Part shown: positions 53,051-61,873 of the stretch, piece after piece
Layout of the letters: each line of letters opens with the position of its first letter
Position numbering within the stretch: the stretch's first letter is position 1
Program-made: the position numbers and the translations under genes
The notes under the pieces: generated by a model
Database searches by the model: none
The model's input: the letters and a program-made list of their open reading frames with translations, nothing else
Told to the model about the DNA's origin: nothing
Assembly (NCBI GenBank): GCA_900468805.1
Contig: UEIF01000017.1
Location: 62,001 to 126,000, forward strand
Length of the DNA stretch: 64,000 nt
Direction of reading: 5' to 3'
Origin: Hyphomicrobiales bacterium
Lineage (GTDB): Bacteria > Pseudomonadota > Alphaproteobacteria > Rhizobiales > Rhizobiaceae

Positions 53051-53803
53051 TCAGACATCCGTCGTGTCATTACCGGAATCGTCGGAAGAGTCGTCATCAT
53101 TGTCGTCGTAGTCGGCCTGCTGGATATTGTCGTTATTATCCGCCCGGTTATCGTCAGCCTGGCTGTTGTCGCCGTAGTAGTTGTTGACGACCGTCTCCTC
53201 GACCGGCGCGTTCTCCCCGCCGAAGGGGTTAGCGCCGCCAAAAGGCGAGCCCCAGCCAAGCGACGACATGTGGTTGCCGAAGATGCCGGAAAGCGAATTG
53301 GCGAGCAGCATGCCGCCTGCGACACCGGCTGCCGTGCCGAGAGCGCCGCGCAGGAAGCTGCCACCGGCAGACGGCGCACCGGCCTGCTGCGTCCAAGGGC
53401 CGGTAGGCTGTTGCGGCATCTGGCGGGTGTTGTCATAGCCGCGCGATTGTTCATAGCTATCTCTCGGCGCGCCGCCCCATGGGCCGGGAGCGGGTGCCGG
53501 CTGCTGCGTCTGCGTGTTGCCGAAGATAGAGCTCAGGAAGCCGCCCTGTTCGGCCTGGCGGCGATCGCCTACACCTGCTTCGAGCTGGCGGACATGCTCT
53601 TCGAGTTCCTTGATATGGTTGGCGGCGGCTTCCAGACCCTTTTCCTGAACGATGACCGCTTGCGCCAGATAGTAGGTGGCGGAGGGTTGCGTACGGTTCG
53701 CTTCTGATATCAGCGCTTCGGCTTCCGGGTCGCGCGGCGTGGCGGCTGCGGTGCGGACGCGATCGAAGAGGGCAGTCAGCAATTGGCGTTCTTCCGGTGA
53801 CAT
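53051..53803 (-). CDS. DUF2076 domain-containing protein
   Basis: A 250-residue protein of the DUF2076 family. The N-terminal helical part (MSPEERQLLTALFDRVR...YYLAQAVIVQEKGLEAAANHIKELE) is conserved; it is followed by a Gln/Pro/Gly-rich linker and a glycine-rich hydrophobic segment near residues 150-175 (GGSFLRGALGTAAGVAGGML) that may associate with membrane. The C-terminus (about 205-250) is extremely rich in Asp and Asn. Family function unknown. ATG follows AAAGGAGACAGGCC. No operon partner. Confidence 0.85.
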   Translation of the reverse strand: MSPEERQLLTALFDRVRTAAATPRDPEAEALISEANRTQPSATYYLAQAVIVQEKGLEAAANHIKELEEHVRQLEAGVGDRRQAEQGGFLSSIFGNTQTQQPAPAPGPWGGAPRDSYEQSRGYDNTRQMPQQPTGPWTQQAGAPSAGGSFLRGALGTAAGVAGGMLLANSLSGIFGNHMSSLGWGSPFGGANPFGGENAPVEETVVNNYYGDNSQADDNRADNNDNIQQADYDDNDDDSSDDSGNDTTDV

Positions 53804-53918
53804 GGCCTGTCTCCTTTAAAGTTCTGCGGCTTCAACGTTCGGCGGGAGGGCCGCGTAAAACTGAGTTAGGAAGCGATTGGGGCATTTCAAAGCCTTGGCG
53901 GCTTACATTTCAGTAAGG

Positions 53919-54629
53919 TCAGACCTCCTTCAGCCAGACGCGCAGAGGCCCCAGAAGTTCGAAGCCCGTGCGCAGCGCCTCGTCCAGATCGTCGCCGTGT
54001 TCGTAGCCGACAAGCGGTTCTCCCGGATAGAGCGAGGCAGCCTGCGCAATCAGCCCGCGGCGAATGGCTTCACCGTGCCGGGCCTCGGCAAACAGGTTGG
54101 AATGGCCGACGACGCCGGCGTGGTGATTGAGGATGCCGCCGCCCACCGGTTGGCCATGTTTGAAACCAAGCAGGAACGCGATTTCAGGATCTTGCAGCAG
54201 TGGCTCGGTAAAGATCTTCTGTGTCGTCGACCCGTTCGCCTTGCCCCATTCCGCCTCCCATCGCGCAAGATCGACAGCGCTTTCCATGCGCTGCCAGGTG
54301 AATGGGGACGGCGGCGAGACTGGCGTGCGCATGCCGATCCATTCGGCCTCGAACAGCATCGTGAAACCGAGCGGCGCGAGATCGAGGGTTGCGTAGCTGT
54401 CCTTGACTGCCCAGTCGCGCTTGTCGCTGTTGATCAGCGTGGCGATCGCTTCTGCTGCTTCGACCTCGGTCTCCGCCAGCGTTACGGCATCGGGATAGAA
54501 GGGCGGCGTGCCGCGCCGATGAAACCAGATTGTCGCCGTGAACTCGCCGGGCGAGCCCTGCGCCCTGCAGACGGCGTCGCACCAGAATGCGTTGTTGCGC
54601 ACGGCTGCGCGTAGCAAGGAGGAGGTCAT
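53919..54629 (-). CDS. GNAT-like protein of unknown target
   Basis: A 236-residue protein resembling a GNAT-type acetyltransferase with a degenerate middle: PEIAFLLGFKHGQPVGGGILNHHAGVVGHSN corresponds to the beta4-beta5 region and the C-terminal LIAQAASLYPGEPLVGYEHGDDLDEALRTGFELLGPLRVW to the last helices and strands. The classical Q/RxxGxG/A acetyl-CoA loop is not obvious, so catalysis is doubtful. It is divergent from clpP. ATG after AAGGAGGAGGTC-type sequence in good position. Confidence 0.6.
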   Translation of the reverse strand: MTSSLLRAAVRNNAFWCDAVCRAQGSPGEFTATIWFHRRGTPPFYPDAVTLAETEVEAAEAIATLINSDKRDWAVKDSYATLDLAPLGFTMLFEAEWIGMRTPVSPPSPFTWQRMESAVDLARWEAEWGKANGSTTQKIFTEPLLQDPEIAFLLGFKHGQPVGGGILNHHAGVVGHSNLFAEARHGEAIRRGLIAQAASLYPGEPLVGYEHGDDLDEALRTGFELLGPLRVWLKEV

Positions 54630-54786
54630 TTTGTGTTTCTCCCGGTCTTTTCAGAGGATGCGATGATATCGTGCGTTTGTCATAAGAATATCTTCACCGC
54701 TTCCTGCTTCCTCTTTTTCCCGCATTGTTTTACGCATTGAGTCGCACTATGTGCGAGGAACCGCATTGGACGTGAGAGAGGTTCGA

Positions 54787-55374
54787 ATGAACGAAGAAGA
54801 AGAACAGGACGACAAGACGAAGGAACTGCCGCTCGGCAAGGAAACGGAGGCGAACCTTTTCAAGTCGCGTTCGATCTTCATCTATGGGCCGATCACGCAG
54901 GAACTGGCGCAGAAGGTCAGCACTCAGCTCGTTGCGCTTTCAGCCGCCAATGACGAAGATATTCGTATCTATGTGAATTCGCCCGGCGGTCACGTCGAAT
55001 CCGGCGATTCCATCCACGACATGATCAAGTTCATCAAGCCGAAGGTCTGGATGATCGGCACGGGCTGGGTCGCCTCGGCCGGCGCGCTCATCTATGCCGC
55101 GGCTCCGAAGGAACGTCGCATCTGCCTGCCGAACACCCGCTTCCTGCTGCACCAGCCGTCCGGCGGCACGCGCGGCATGGCTTCGGACATCGAAATCCAG
55201 GCGCGTGAAATCATCAAGATGAACGAACGTCTGATCAAGATCTTCTCGAAGGCAACCGGCCAGACGGAAGAAAAGATCGCCAAGGACATCGACCGCGATT
55301 ACTGGCTCTCGGCTGAAGACGCCGTGGCCTACGGTCTCGTTTCGCGCGTGGTCACTTCGCAGAGCGAAATCTGA
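54787..55374 (+). CDS. clpP: ClpP-family protease subunit, accessory paralogue
   Basis: A 195-residue serine protease subunit of the ClpP family. The triad is complete: Ser98 in GWVASAGA, His122 in LLHQPSGG and Asp171 in [31 protein letters not shown] gives the oxyanion and handle region. It is not adjacent to tig, clpX or lon, so it is an accessory paralogue rather than the housekeeping ClpP; rhizobia carry several. [19 protein letters not shown] differs from the usual GxAASMGxxL, a mark of this subgroup. The ATG at 54787 is preferred over the upstream 54751. A clear terminator follows. Confidence 0.9.
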   Translation: MNEEEEQDDKTKELPLGKETEANLFKSRSIFIYGPITQELAQKVSTQLVALSAANDEDIRIYVNSPGGHVESGDSIHDMIKFIKPKVWMIGTGWVASAGALIYAAAPKERRICLPNTRFLLHQPSGGTRGMASDIEIQAREIIKMNERLIKIFSKATGQTEEKIAKDIDRDYWLSAEDAVAYGLVSRVVTSQSEI

Positions 55375-55400
55375 TCTTTCGCTGATACTGCTGTGAATTT

Positions 55401-55434
55401 ACGCCCCGTCTGCCATTGCAGGCGGGGCGTTTTC
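55401..55434 (+). terminator. Rho-independent terminator of clpP
   Basis: Stem ACGCCCCG / CGGGGCGT continued by CTGC / GCAG around a CATT loop, followed by TTTTC, 27 bases after the clpP stop. Confidence 0.92.
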
Positions 55435-55576
55435 ATATCTGCCCACGTCACGCTGGGTATCAGCATGAAATCCCCACGGAAATTGCCAGCCCAGCGAACA
55501 TTTCCGGTGGCAATGCGGCTTGCGTGCCTCCCCCTAATGCTGCTCCATGCGCAATCTTCGCAGCCGGGAGTCTCGC

Positions 55577-56761
55577 ATGATCAAAGATTTTTCCGTTCAA
55601 AGTCTCTTCATGGGTCTGCTGACGGCTTTCGTGGGATTCACCAGTTCCTTCGCCGTCGTGCTGCATGGGCTACAGGCGGTGGGCGCGACCGATGTGCAGG
55701 CCGCTTCAGGGCTGATGGCGCTGTCGATCTCGATGGGGCTTTGCGCCATCGTGCTCTGTGCCGTCACACGCCTGCCGGTCAGTATCGCCTGGTCGACGCC
55801 GGGGGCGGCGCTGCTGGCGAGCATCGGCACGATTGATGGCGGTTTCAACGCAGCGGTCGGAGCCTTCATTCTTTGCGGTGGGCTGATCGTCATTGCCGGG
55901 CTGTTCAAGCCGCTCGGACGGGCGGTTGCCGCTATTCCCGCGCCGCTCGCCAATGCCATGCTGTCGGGCGTGTTGCTCGGCCTCTGCTTTGCTCCGGTCA
56001 AGGCGATTGCCTTCAATCCGATGTTCGGTCTGCCGATCATTCTGACATGGATCGTCGTCGGCGCGTTCAAGCGTTTGTGGGCGGTGCCGGCGGCGCTTGT
56101 GGCCTTCACGCTGGTGCTGGCCTTCGGTGTGGATATTCCCGAGGGCGCCTTAACGTCGCTCGAGCAGTCGCTGGTGCCTGTTATCGGCATCGTGCACCCG
56201 GTCTTCAATTTCGCGGGTTTTGTGTCCATTGCCCTGCCGCTCTTCATCGTGACGATGGCCTCGCAGAACATTCCCGGCATCGCGGTGCTGAAGGTCAATC
56301 ATTATGATCCGAAGCCGGGGCCGCTGTTTGCCGTGACTGGCGTCTTCTCGTTGCTGGCCGCGCCCTTCGGCGGGCATGCTGTCAATCTGGCGGCCATCAC
56401 GGCTGCGATGTGCGCCGGGCGGGACGCGCATGCCGATCCTTCGCGGCGCTACTGGGCCGCACTGATCTCGGGTGTTGGTTACGTCATTCTCGGCCTGCTT
56501 GCCGGGACGGTGACTGCTTTCGTCGCGCTCGCACCGCCGATCCTCATCGAAGCCGTTGCCGGTCTGGCGCTGGTCGGCGCCTTCTCGGGTTCCGCGATGG
56601 CAGCCTTCCAGGCGCCTGAAACCCGAGAGGCAGCAGCGATTACCTTCCTCGTCACTGCCTCCGGTGTTTCCTTTGGCGGCATCTCCGGCGCCTTCTGGGG
56701 ACTGGTTGCCGGCGGGCTGATGCTTGCGCTCTCTCGAATTGTGCAGGTGATGAAAAAATAG
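55577..56761 (+). CDS. benE: BenE-like benzoate/proton symporter family transporter
   Basis: A 394-residue membrane protein with about twelve helices, of the benzoate transporter BenE family. Typical elements are FVGFTSSFAVVLHGLQAVGA, STPGAALLAS (the reentrant loop), PLANAMLSGVLL and AAPFGGHAVNLAAITAAMC. The transported compound may be benzoate or another aromatic acid; no aromatic degradation genes adjoin. ATG follows CGGGAGTCTCGC. The gene ends 44 bases before the leuL leader. Confidence 0.85.
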   Translation: MIKDFSVQSLFMGLLTAFVGFTSSFAVVLHGLQAVGATDVQAASGLMALSISMGLCAIVLCAVTRLPVSIAWSTPGAALLASIGTIDGGFNAAVGAFILCGGLIVIAGLFKPLGRAVAAIPAPLANAMLSGVLLGLCFAPVKAIAFNPMFGLPIILTWIVVGAFKRLWAVPAALVAFTLVLAFGVDIPEGALTSLEQSLVPVIGIVHPVFNFAGFVSIALPLFIVTMASQNIPGIAVLKVNHYDPKPGPLFAVTGVFSLLAAPFGGHAVNLAAITAAMCAGRDAHADPSRRYWAALISGVGYVILGLLAGTVTAFVALAPPILIEAVAGLALVGAFSGSAMAAFQAPETREAAAITFLVTASGVSFGGISGAFWGLVAGGLMLALSRIVQVMKK

Positions 56762-56805
56762 GTGAGGGGTTGCCGGAATTTCCGCCGGAGGCTATAAGCG
56801 CGGTC

Positions 56806-56931
56806 ATGAAGAGCACGAGCGCACGGATTTCCGAGACGATTGCACGCAGCCGCACGGCATTGCGTGACAATACGCGCGCCCTGACCTCGCTTCTTCTCCT
56901 CGGCCTTACGCGCGGTTGCCGGGTCCTTTGA
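56806..56931 (+). CDS. leuL: Leader peptide LeuL of leuA
   Basis: A 41-residue leader frame that carries a run of leucine codons, SLLLLGL at about residues 28-34, and ends TRGCRVL before a TGA. It precedes leuA by 155 bases. Its stop overlaps the start of a large GC-rich hairpin. This is the layout of leucine attenuation of leuA in alphaproteobacteria. Ribosome site is GGAGG at a long distance (14 bases). The call rests on position and leucine content. Confidence 0.75.
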   Translation: MKSTSARISETIARSRTALRDNTRALTSLLLLGLTRGCRVL

Positions 56932-56971
56932 GGAGCGCCCGGCGGCCGAAAGCCCGCCCGGCCATCGCTCC
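56932..56971 (+). promoter_or_regulatory. leuA attenuator hairpin
   Basis: Stem GGAGCG / CGCTCC around inner CCGGCGG / CCGCCCGG with one bulge and a seven-base loop, directly after the leader stop. No T-run follows, so it may work as a Rho-assisted terminator or an RNA switch rather than a simple intrinsic terminator. Confidence 0.55.
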
Positions 56972-57086
56972 TCGCGACTCACTTTCAAAATTGACCAAAC
57001 GACCGATCAAAGGTCCGCATTTGCTGTCGCCAAGCCAGATATGATCGGCTAAGACGCGGCAAATGCTGGGACGAGGAGACAAGACA

Positions 57087-58820
57087 ATGGATACGAACAC
57101 CAGCCGATCCTCCGCAAGCGCTGCTTCCGCCAAGGGCATGCCCGACGCCGGCATGAAGTACCGGCCCTATCCGCAGGTAAACATTCCTGATCGTACCTGG
57201 CCGACCAAGACCATTACCAAGGCACCGATCTGGTGCTCCGTCGACCTGCGCGACGGCAATCAGGCGCTCGTCGATCCGATGGGCCATGACCGCAAAGCCC
57301 GCATGTTCCAGCTGCTGCTGGAAATGGGCTTCAAGGAAATCGAGATCGGTTTCCCATCCGCCTCGCAGACCGATTTCGATTTTGCCCGCTGGTGCATCGA
57401 AGAGGGCAATGTGCCCGACGACGTCTCGCTGCAGGTGCTGGTGCAGTGCCGTCCGGAACTGATCACCCGCACCTTCGAAGCTCTGGAAGGTGCCAACCGC
57501 CCGATCGTGCACTTCTATAATTCCACCAGCGAATTGCAGCGTCGCGTGGTGTTCGCCAAGGATGTGCAGGGCATCAAGCAGATCGCCGTCGATGCCGCCA
57601 AGATGATCACCGATATGGCAGCCAAGGCTGGCGGCGGTTACCGTTTCGAATATTCGCCTGAGAGCTTCACCGGCACCGAGCTGGATGTGGCGCTGGAAAT
57701 CTGCAACGCCGTCATCGACGTCGTGAAGCCGACCCCTGACAACAAGCTCATCATCAACCTGCCTTCGACGGTGGAGATGGCGACGCCCAACGTCTATGCC
57801 GACCAGATCGAGTGGATGTGTCGCAATCTCGACAATCGCGAAAACCTGATCATCTCTTTGCATCCGCATAATGACCGCGGCACCGGCATTGCCGCTGCCG
57901 AACTGGCGCTGCTGGCAGGTGCCGACCGCGTCGAAGGTACGCTGTTCGGCAATGGCGAGCGCACGGGTAATGTCGATGTGGTGACGATGGCGCTCAACAT
58001 GTTCACGCAGGGCGTCGATCCGGAAATTGACTGCTCTGATATCGAGCGCATCAAGGAAGTGTTCGAGTATTCGAACCAGATGGTGATCGCTGATCGTCAT
58101 CCCTATGTCGGCGAGCTGGTCTACACGGCCTTCTCCGGCTCGCATCAGGATGCGATCAACAAGGGCATGAAGGCTGCACAGATCGCCAACCATCCGGTAT
58201 GGGAAGTGCCTTATCTGCCGATCGATCCGCGCGATGTCGGCCGCTCCTACGAGGCGATCATCCGCATCAATTCGCAGTCCGGCAAGGGCGGCATCGCCTA
58301 TATCCTGCAGCAAGATTACGGGCTCAACCTGCCGCGCAACCTGCAGGTCGAATTCCGCGGAGACATCCAGCGCATTACCGACGAAGAGGGCAAGGAGCTT
58401 CCCTCAAAGCGTATCCACGACCGCTTCATCGAGCGCTACGTGACGCAGCCGGGCGCTCGCCTCCGGTTTGTCGACCACCACACCTATCCCGATACCGAGA
58501 ACAAGGGACAGCGAATCGTCGCGGCCGAGATCACCGACAATGGTGAGATCAAACGCATCGAAGGCCGCGGCAACGGGCCGATCGATGGCTTCATCAATGC
58601 GCTGTCGCACTATCTCGGCATCGAAATGTCGGTCGAGGATTATTCGGAGCATTCGCTGCAGCATGGCTCGAATGCCTCGGCCATTTCCTATGTCGAGACA
58701 TCCTATCCGGGCGGCAAGCTCTTCGGCGCAGGCATCAACACCAATATCGTTGGCGCATCGCTCGAAGCAATCGTGTCGGCCGCCAACCGCGTGCTTGAGG
58801 TAAAGGCCGGCAAGGCCTGA
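57087..58820 (+). CDS. leuA: 2-isopropylmalate synthase
   Basis: A 577-residue LeuA of the longer type (LeuA2-like), the first committed enzyme of leucine synthesis. The TIM barrel starts with WCSVDLRDGNQALVDPMGH, holds the metal-binding HPHNDRGTGIAAAELALLAGADRVEGTLFGNGERTGN, and the C-terminal regulatory domain senses leucine (GNGPIDGFINALSHYLG). ATG at 57087 follows GAGGAGACAAGACA. Transcription is expected to be controlled by the leuL leader. Confidence 0.95.
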   Translation: MDTNTSRSSASAASAKGMPDAGMKYRPYPQVNIPDRTWPTKTITKAPIWCSVDLRDGNQALVDPMGHDRKARMFQLLLEMGFKEIEIGFPSASQTDFDFARWCIEEGNVPDDVSLQVLVQCRPELITRTFEALEGANRPIVHFYNSTSELQRRVVFAKDVQGIKQIAVDAAKMITDMAAKAGGGYRFEYSPESFTGTELDVALEICNAVIDVVKPTPDNKLIINLPSTVEMATPNVYADQIEWMCRNLDNRENLIISLHPHNDRGTGIAAAELALLAGADRVEGTLFGNGERTGNVDVVTMALNMFTQGVDPEIDCSDIERIKEVFEYSNQMVIADRHPYVGELVYTAFSGSHQDAINKGMKAAQIANHPVWEVPYLPIDPRDVGRSYEAIIRINSQSGKGGIAYILQQDYGLNLPRNLQVEFRGDIQRITDEEGKELPSKRIHDRFIERYVTQPGARLRFVDHHTYPDTENKGQRIVAAEITDNGEIKRIEGRGNGPIDGFINALSHYLGIEMSVEDYSEHSLQHGSNASAISYVETSYPGGKLFGAGINTNIVGASLEAIVSAANRVLEVKAGKA

Positions 58821-58829
58821 GCATTCTGA

Positions 58830-59219
58830 TCAGGCCGCGATCGCCTCGGGGTGACGCGGCCTGACGATGCAATCGGCGAGCTCATCGAGCTCGCCCTGCG
58901 CTTCCGCATGGTTCTGTCCCCATTGGCAGAGAGCAAAGAGGATCGGCTCCAAGCCGAGACCGAGTTCTGTTGCCGTATATTCCACCCGCGCAGGCACCTC
59001 GGCAAAGATCTCCCGGCGCACGAGGCCGTGTTCCTCCATCTCGCGCAGCTGCTGGATCAGGACCTTCTGGGTGATCTCGGGCATCATGCGCTTGAGCTCC
59101 GAAAGCCGTTTGGGGCCGGAGAAGACATGATAGAGGATGACGGGTTTCCAGCGCCCGGAAATGACCTTCAAGGCCCGCTCCACAGGCAGTTTCGGCAGTC
59201 TTTTCATGGGCTCGGCCAT
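58830..59219 (-). CDS. HxlR-family transcriptional regulator
   Basis: A 129-residue winged-helix regulator of the HxlR family: VISGRWKPVILYHVFSGPKRLSELKRMMPEITQKVLIQQLREMEEHGLVRREIFAEVPARVEYTATELG. It is divergent from a quinone-oxidoreductase-like gene; this pairing (as in QorR/QorA or YodB systems) commonly means the regulator represses the oxidoreductase and responds to quinones or aldehydes through a cysteine. The start at 59219 is used; the frame extends upstream to 59294 through the shared promoter. Confidence 0.88.
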   Translation of the reverse strand: MAEPMKRLPKLPVERALKVISGRWKPVILYHVFSGPKRLSELKRMMPEITQKVLIQQLREMEEHGLVRREIFAEVPARVEYTATELGLGLEPILFALCQWGQNHAEAQGELDELADCIVRPRHPEAIAA

Positions 59220-59288
59220 GGTCACCTCCTGGTGGGTATGGCACTGACATGTGTGTATTTTTATCCGGAAATCGAGTGGTAAAGCCTG

Positions 59289-59311
59289 CCTCACGCCATC
59301 AAAACGTGAGG
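59289..59311 (+). promoter_or_regulatory. Inverted repeat at the MDR-gene ribosome site
   Basis: Perfect pair CCTCACG / CGTGAGG (59289-59295 and 59305-59311) with a nine-base spacer. The right arm holds the probable GAGG ribosome site of the oxidoreductase gene, so it could be an HxlR operator or an RNA stem that hides the ribosome site. Confidence 0.5.
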
Positions 59312-59317
59312 TCTGTG

Positions 59318-60298
59318 ATGAAAGCCGTTCAGTTCACCCGCTTCGGTCCGCCTGAGGTTCTCGAAATCGTCGAAGTGCCGACGCCGGAGCCGGAAGGCAG
59401 CGAAGTGCTGGTGCGTATCCATGCTGCCGGCATTAATTTCTTCGAGGTCTTGATGCGGGCGGATCGTTATGCCGTCACGCCGCCGCTGCCTGCCTTTCCC
59501 GGCGTGGAAGTGGCAGGCGTCGTCGAAAGGCTCGGGCCTGACGCCGACCCCTCGCTGCAGGGTGCGCGTGTCGCCGTGCCGCTTTTTGCCATTGGACGCG
59601 GCTTCGGCGGTTACGCGGAATTTGTGGCTGTGAACTCGGGCTCGGTGGTGCGACTGCCGGAGAACCTTTCTTTTGGGGATGCTACGGCGTTGATGGTTCA
59701 GGGTCTGACGGCCCTGAACATGGTGCGTCGCAGCCCGCCGAAGGGAAAGGTGGTGCTGATCAACGCCGCCGGCGGCGGTGTGGGCTCCCTGCTGGTGCAG
59801 CTTGCAAGGTTGGAAGGGGCGAGCATGGTGATCGCGGCTGCCGGCAGCGATGACAAGAGGAAGCTCGCCATCTCTCTCGGTGCCGATCTGGCAGTCGACT
59901 ACACGGGGGAAGACTGGACCGCTTCGGTGAAGGCTGCGACCGGAGGGCAGGGCACCGATGTCATTTATGAGACCGTTGGCGGCGATATCGCCAGAGCTTC
60001 GCTGACAGCACTCGCTCCCGCCGGAGAGATGCTGCTTGCGGCCATGGGGCGGTTTTCGTTCGAGCTTTCCGAAATCCGCTCCATGCTTGATGCGAACCAG
60101 TCACTGAAAGGCTTTTCGCTCCTGCCGCTGATCTCGGGAGGCAGGTGGAGGGATGATCTCGCGGCTCTCTTCGATCTTGCGGCATCCGGAGCGCTGAGGA
60201 TCGTGCATGGCGGAAGCTTTTCCCTGAGCCAGGCCGCAGAGGCGCATCGCGCGCTTGAGGAGCGCCGGGTCGGTGGAAAGGTCGTGCTGGTACCTTGA
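59318..60298 (+). CDS. MDR-family quinone oxidoreductase-like protein
   Basis: A 326-residue zinc-independent member of the medium-chain dehydrogenase/reductase family, close to zeta-crystallin/NADPH:quinone reductases. It starts MKAVQFTRFGPPEVLEIVEVP, has FPGVEVAGVVERLG and the NADPH-binding INAAGGGVGSLLVQLARLEGA, and lacks the zinc-binding Cys/His set. It likely reduces quinones or enones. Regulated most probably by the divergent HxlR protein. The ATG at 59318 is preferred over the frame's 59249 start. Confidence 0.88.
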   Translation: MKAVQFTRFGPPEVLEIVEVPTPEPEGSEVLVRIHAAGINFFEVLMRADRYAVTPPLPAFPGVEVAGVVERLGPDADPSLQGARVAVPLFAIGRGFGGYAEFVAVNSGSVVRLPENLSFGDATALMVQGLTALNMVRRSPPKGKVVLINAAGGGVGSLLVQLARLEGASMVIAAAGSDDKRKLAISLGADLAVDYTGEDWTASVKAATGGQGTDVIYETVGGDIARASLTALAPAGEMLLAAMGRFSFELSEIRSMLDANQSLKGFSLLPLISGGRWRDDLAALFDLAASGALRIVHGGSFSLSQAAEAHRALEERRVGGKVVLVP

Positions 60299-60301
60299 CC
60301 G

Positions 60302-61138
60302 TCAGATGGCGGCGGCGATTTCCATGGCGAGCTGGCCGAGCGTGGCTTCGGCCGAGGGGCCGGCCAGTACATAGGAGGTCCCGGCATTGTGCCAGGTCAC
60401 GAGGCCGATCTCGTCGCGGATCGTTTCCTTGAAGTCTTCCGTTTCCGGCGGCTGCGCATCCTTTCGGAAGCAGATCGAGATGATGTCGCCGTCGGTGTTG
60501 GAATAGACGAGCTGACCAACAGGACGGCTGTCGCCGAGGATCACGCGGGCGCCCTGGAAGGTCCAGGAGTCGCGAGACAGATCCGGAACGCGGAACGGCA
60601 CGCCGATTGCCGTCGTCAGCCAGGATGAGATCTCCTCGGACTGCGAGGCCGGCACTTCGACAAGGTGGCGCGGCTGGCGCAAGAGAAGCCGCTGGAAGGC
60701 GGTCACGTCACCCAGCCAGTCATTCGTATTGATCTGGGTTGCTGCGACAGGCGCGGTGTCATCCGTATCCGGCGCATTACCGATGAAATAGCCGATGCCG
60801 CCGCCGACGACAAAGAGGATAAGGGCCGCGGCAAGCGCCTGACGACCGCTCGGTGCGAGCTTGAATTGCGGGCGGCTGTTGCGCTGGGCGATCGGTGTCT
60901 TCGGCGGCTGCGCGCTCTTGATCGAGCGGACGAGCGCCAGCGGAACCGGCTCCTTCAGCATGTCGTCCAGCTTGCGGCGGCCGAAATCGACGCCGTGGCG
61001 GAGCTTATCGTAGATCTTGCGGGCGTTTTCATCGATCACGAGCCGGTTTTCCAGCTCCAGCTTCTGTTCCGGTGTGGTTTCGCCGTCGAGGAGAGCGGCA
61101 AGCTGGGCTTCGAGCGGCTGTTTTTTGAAATCGAGCAA
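60302..61138 (-). CDS. Transmembrane anti-sigma factor
   Basis: A 278-residue protein with a cytoplasmic N-terminal helical part (residues 1-95, beginning MLDFKKQPLEAQLAALLDGETTPEQKLELENRL), one membrane helix at about residues 100-120 and a periplasmic domain. It follows the ECF sigma gene by five bases, which makes it the probable anti-sigma factor. The zinc-binding HxxxCxxC motif of ZAS-type factors is absent. The periplasmic part would sense the signal; its nature is unknown. Confidence 0.85.
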   Translation of the reverse strand: MLDFKKQPLEAQLAALLDGETTPEQKLELENRLVIDENARKIYDKLRHGVDFGRRKLDDMLKEPVPLALVRSIKSAQPPKTPIAQRNSRPQFKLAPSGRQALAAALILFVVGGGIGYFIGNAPDTDDTAPVAATQINTNDWLGDVTAFQRLLLRQPRHLVEVPASQSEEISSWLTTAIGVPFRVPDLSRDSWTFQGARVILGDSRPVGQLVYSNTDGDIISICFRKDAQPPETEDFKETIRDEIGLVTWHNAGTSYVLAGPSAEATLGQLAMEIAAAI

Positions 61139-61143
61139 ATCAG

Positions 61144-61656
61144 TCAGTACCTGTGGATGGGCGGATTGTGACCGGACAATGCGGCGAAATGGAGTCGTGC
61201 CGTCGCAAGCTGGCCGGCAATGCTGCCGATCGCGATGCTCATGATTTCGGCTGTCTGCTGATAGTTGTGCCCTTCCACATCGATCAGCAGGAAGATGCTG
61301 GCCACACCCTCAGGCATTTCCACGAGCATGCGGTGCAGAGCATCGGCATCGACGACCGCCGCGCGGTCGCGAATGGCGTCGCGGATATCTGTCACATTGC
61401 CTCGTGCGGCTGGCCGCGGCTTGCGCTTGCGGCTGTCATCGGCCCATTGCTGACGGGCCAGTGTGTAAATCCAGCTTTCCAGTCGACCTTCACCGTTCCA
61501 CTGATGCCCCCTGGAAATTGCGCGCAGACAGACCGCCTGTACCAGCTCGTCGGCCGCGGCCGTCTCTCCCGCGAGCGTGATGGCAAAGCGGCGAAGGCGG
61601 GGCAGGAGGCCGACGAGATCACGCCGGATATCGGTGGTGGTGGCGGGTTGGCGCAT
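61144..61656 (-). CDS. ECF-family RNA polymerase sigma factor
   Basis: A 170-residue sigma factor of the extracytoplasmic-function class: region 2 is LLPRLRRFAITLAGETAAADELVQAVCLRAISR...LESWIYTLARQQWADDSRKR, and region 4 is PEGVASIFLLIDVEGHNYQQTAEIMSIAIGSIAGQLATARLHF. It is co-transcribed with the anti-sigma gene. It is not the EcfG stress sigma, as no PhyR/NepR gene is adjacent. ATG at 61656 is preceded by GGAAAGACG; 61674 is an alternative start. Target promoters are unknown. Confidence 0.9.
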   Translation of the reverse strand: MRQPATTTDIRRDLVGLLPRLRRFAITLAGETAAADELVQAVCLRAISRGHQWNGEGRLESWIYTLARQQWADDSRKRKPRPAARGNVTDIRDAIRDRAAVVDADALHRMLVEMPEGVASIFLLIDVEGHNYQQTAEIMSIAIGSIAGQLATARLHFAALSGHNPPIHRY

Positions 61657-61713
61657 CGTCTTTCCAAGAAGCATTCACATCGGCCGGCATTCATACTGGC
61701 TTTGCATTCGGGC

Positions 61714-61751
61714 GGCTTCGCGTACGGGCCTTGCCCGGCGGGCGCGAAGCC
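61714..61751. other. Hairpin upstream of the ECF sigma gene
   Basis: Stem GGCTTCGCG / CGCGAAGCC (61714-61722 and 61743-61751) plus inner CGGGC / GCCCG. It lies between the TPR gene stop and the sigma gene; possible terminator of the TPR gene without a T-run. Confidence 0.4.
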
Positions 61752-61873
61752 ATCGTATCTATCCCGGCCATACAGGCGGCTTTATGGAACAAGTCGCCTG
61801 TATTTCGCAAGCGCGGGGTTCAATTCATCCATCCCTTCCCAGGGATTTCGTACCATAGCCCGCGCAGCTTGCC

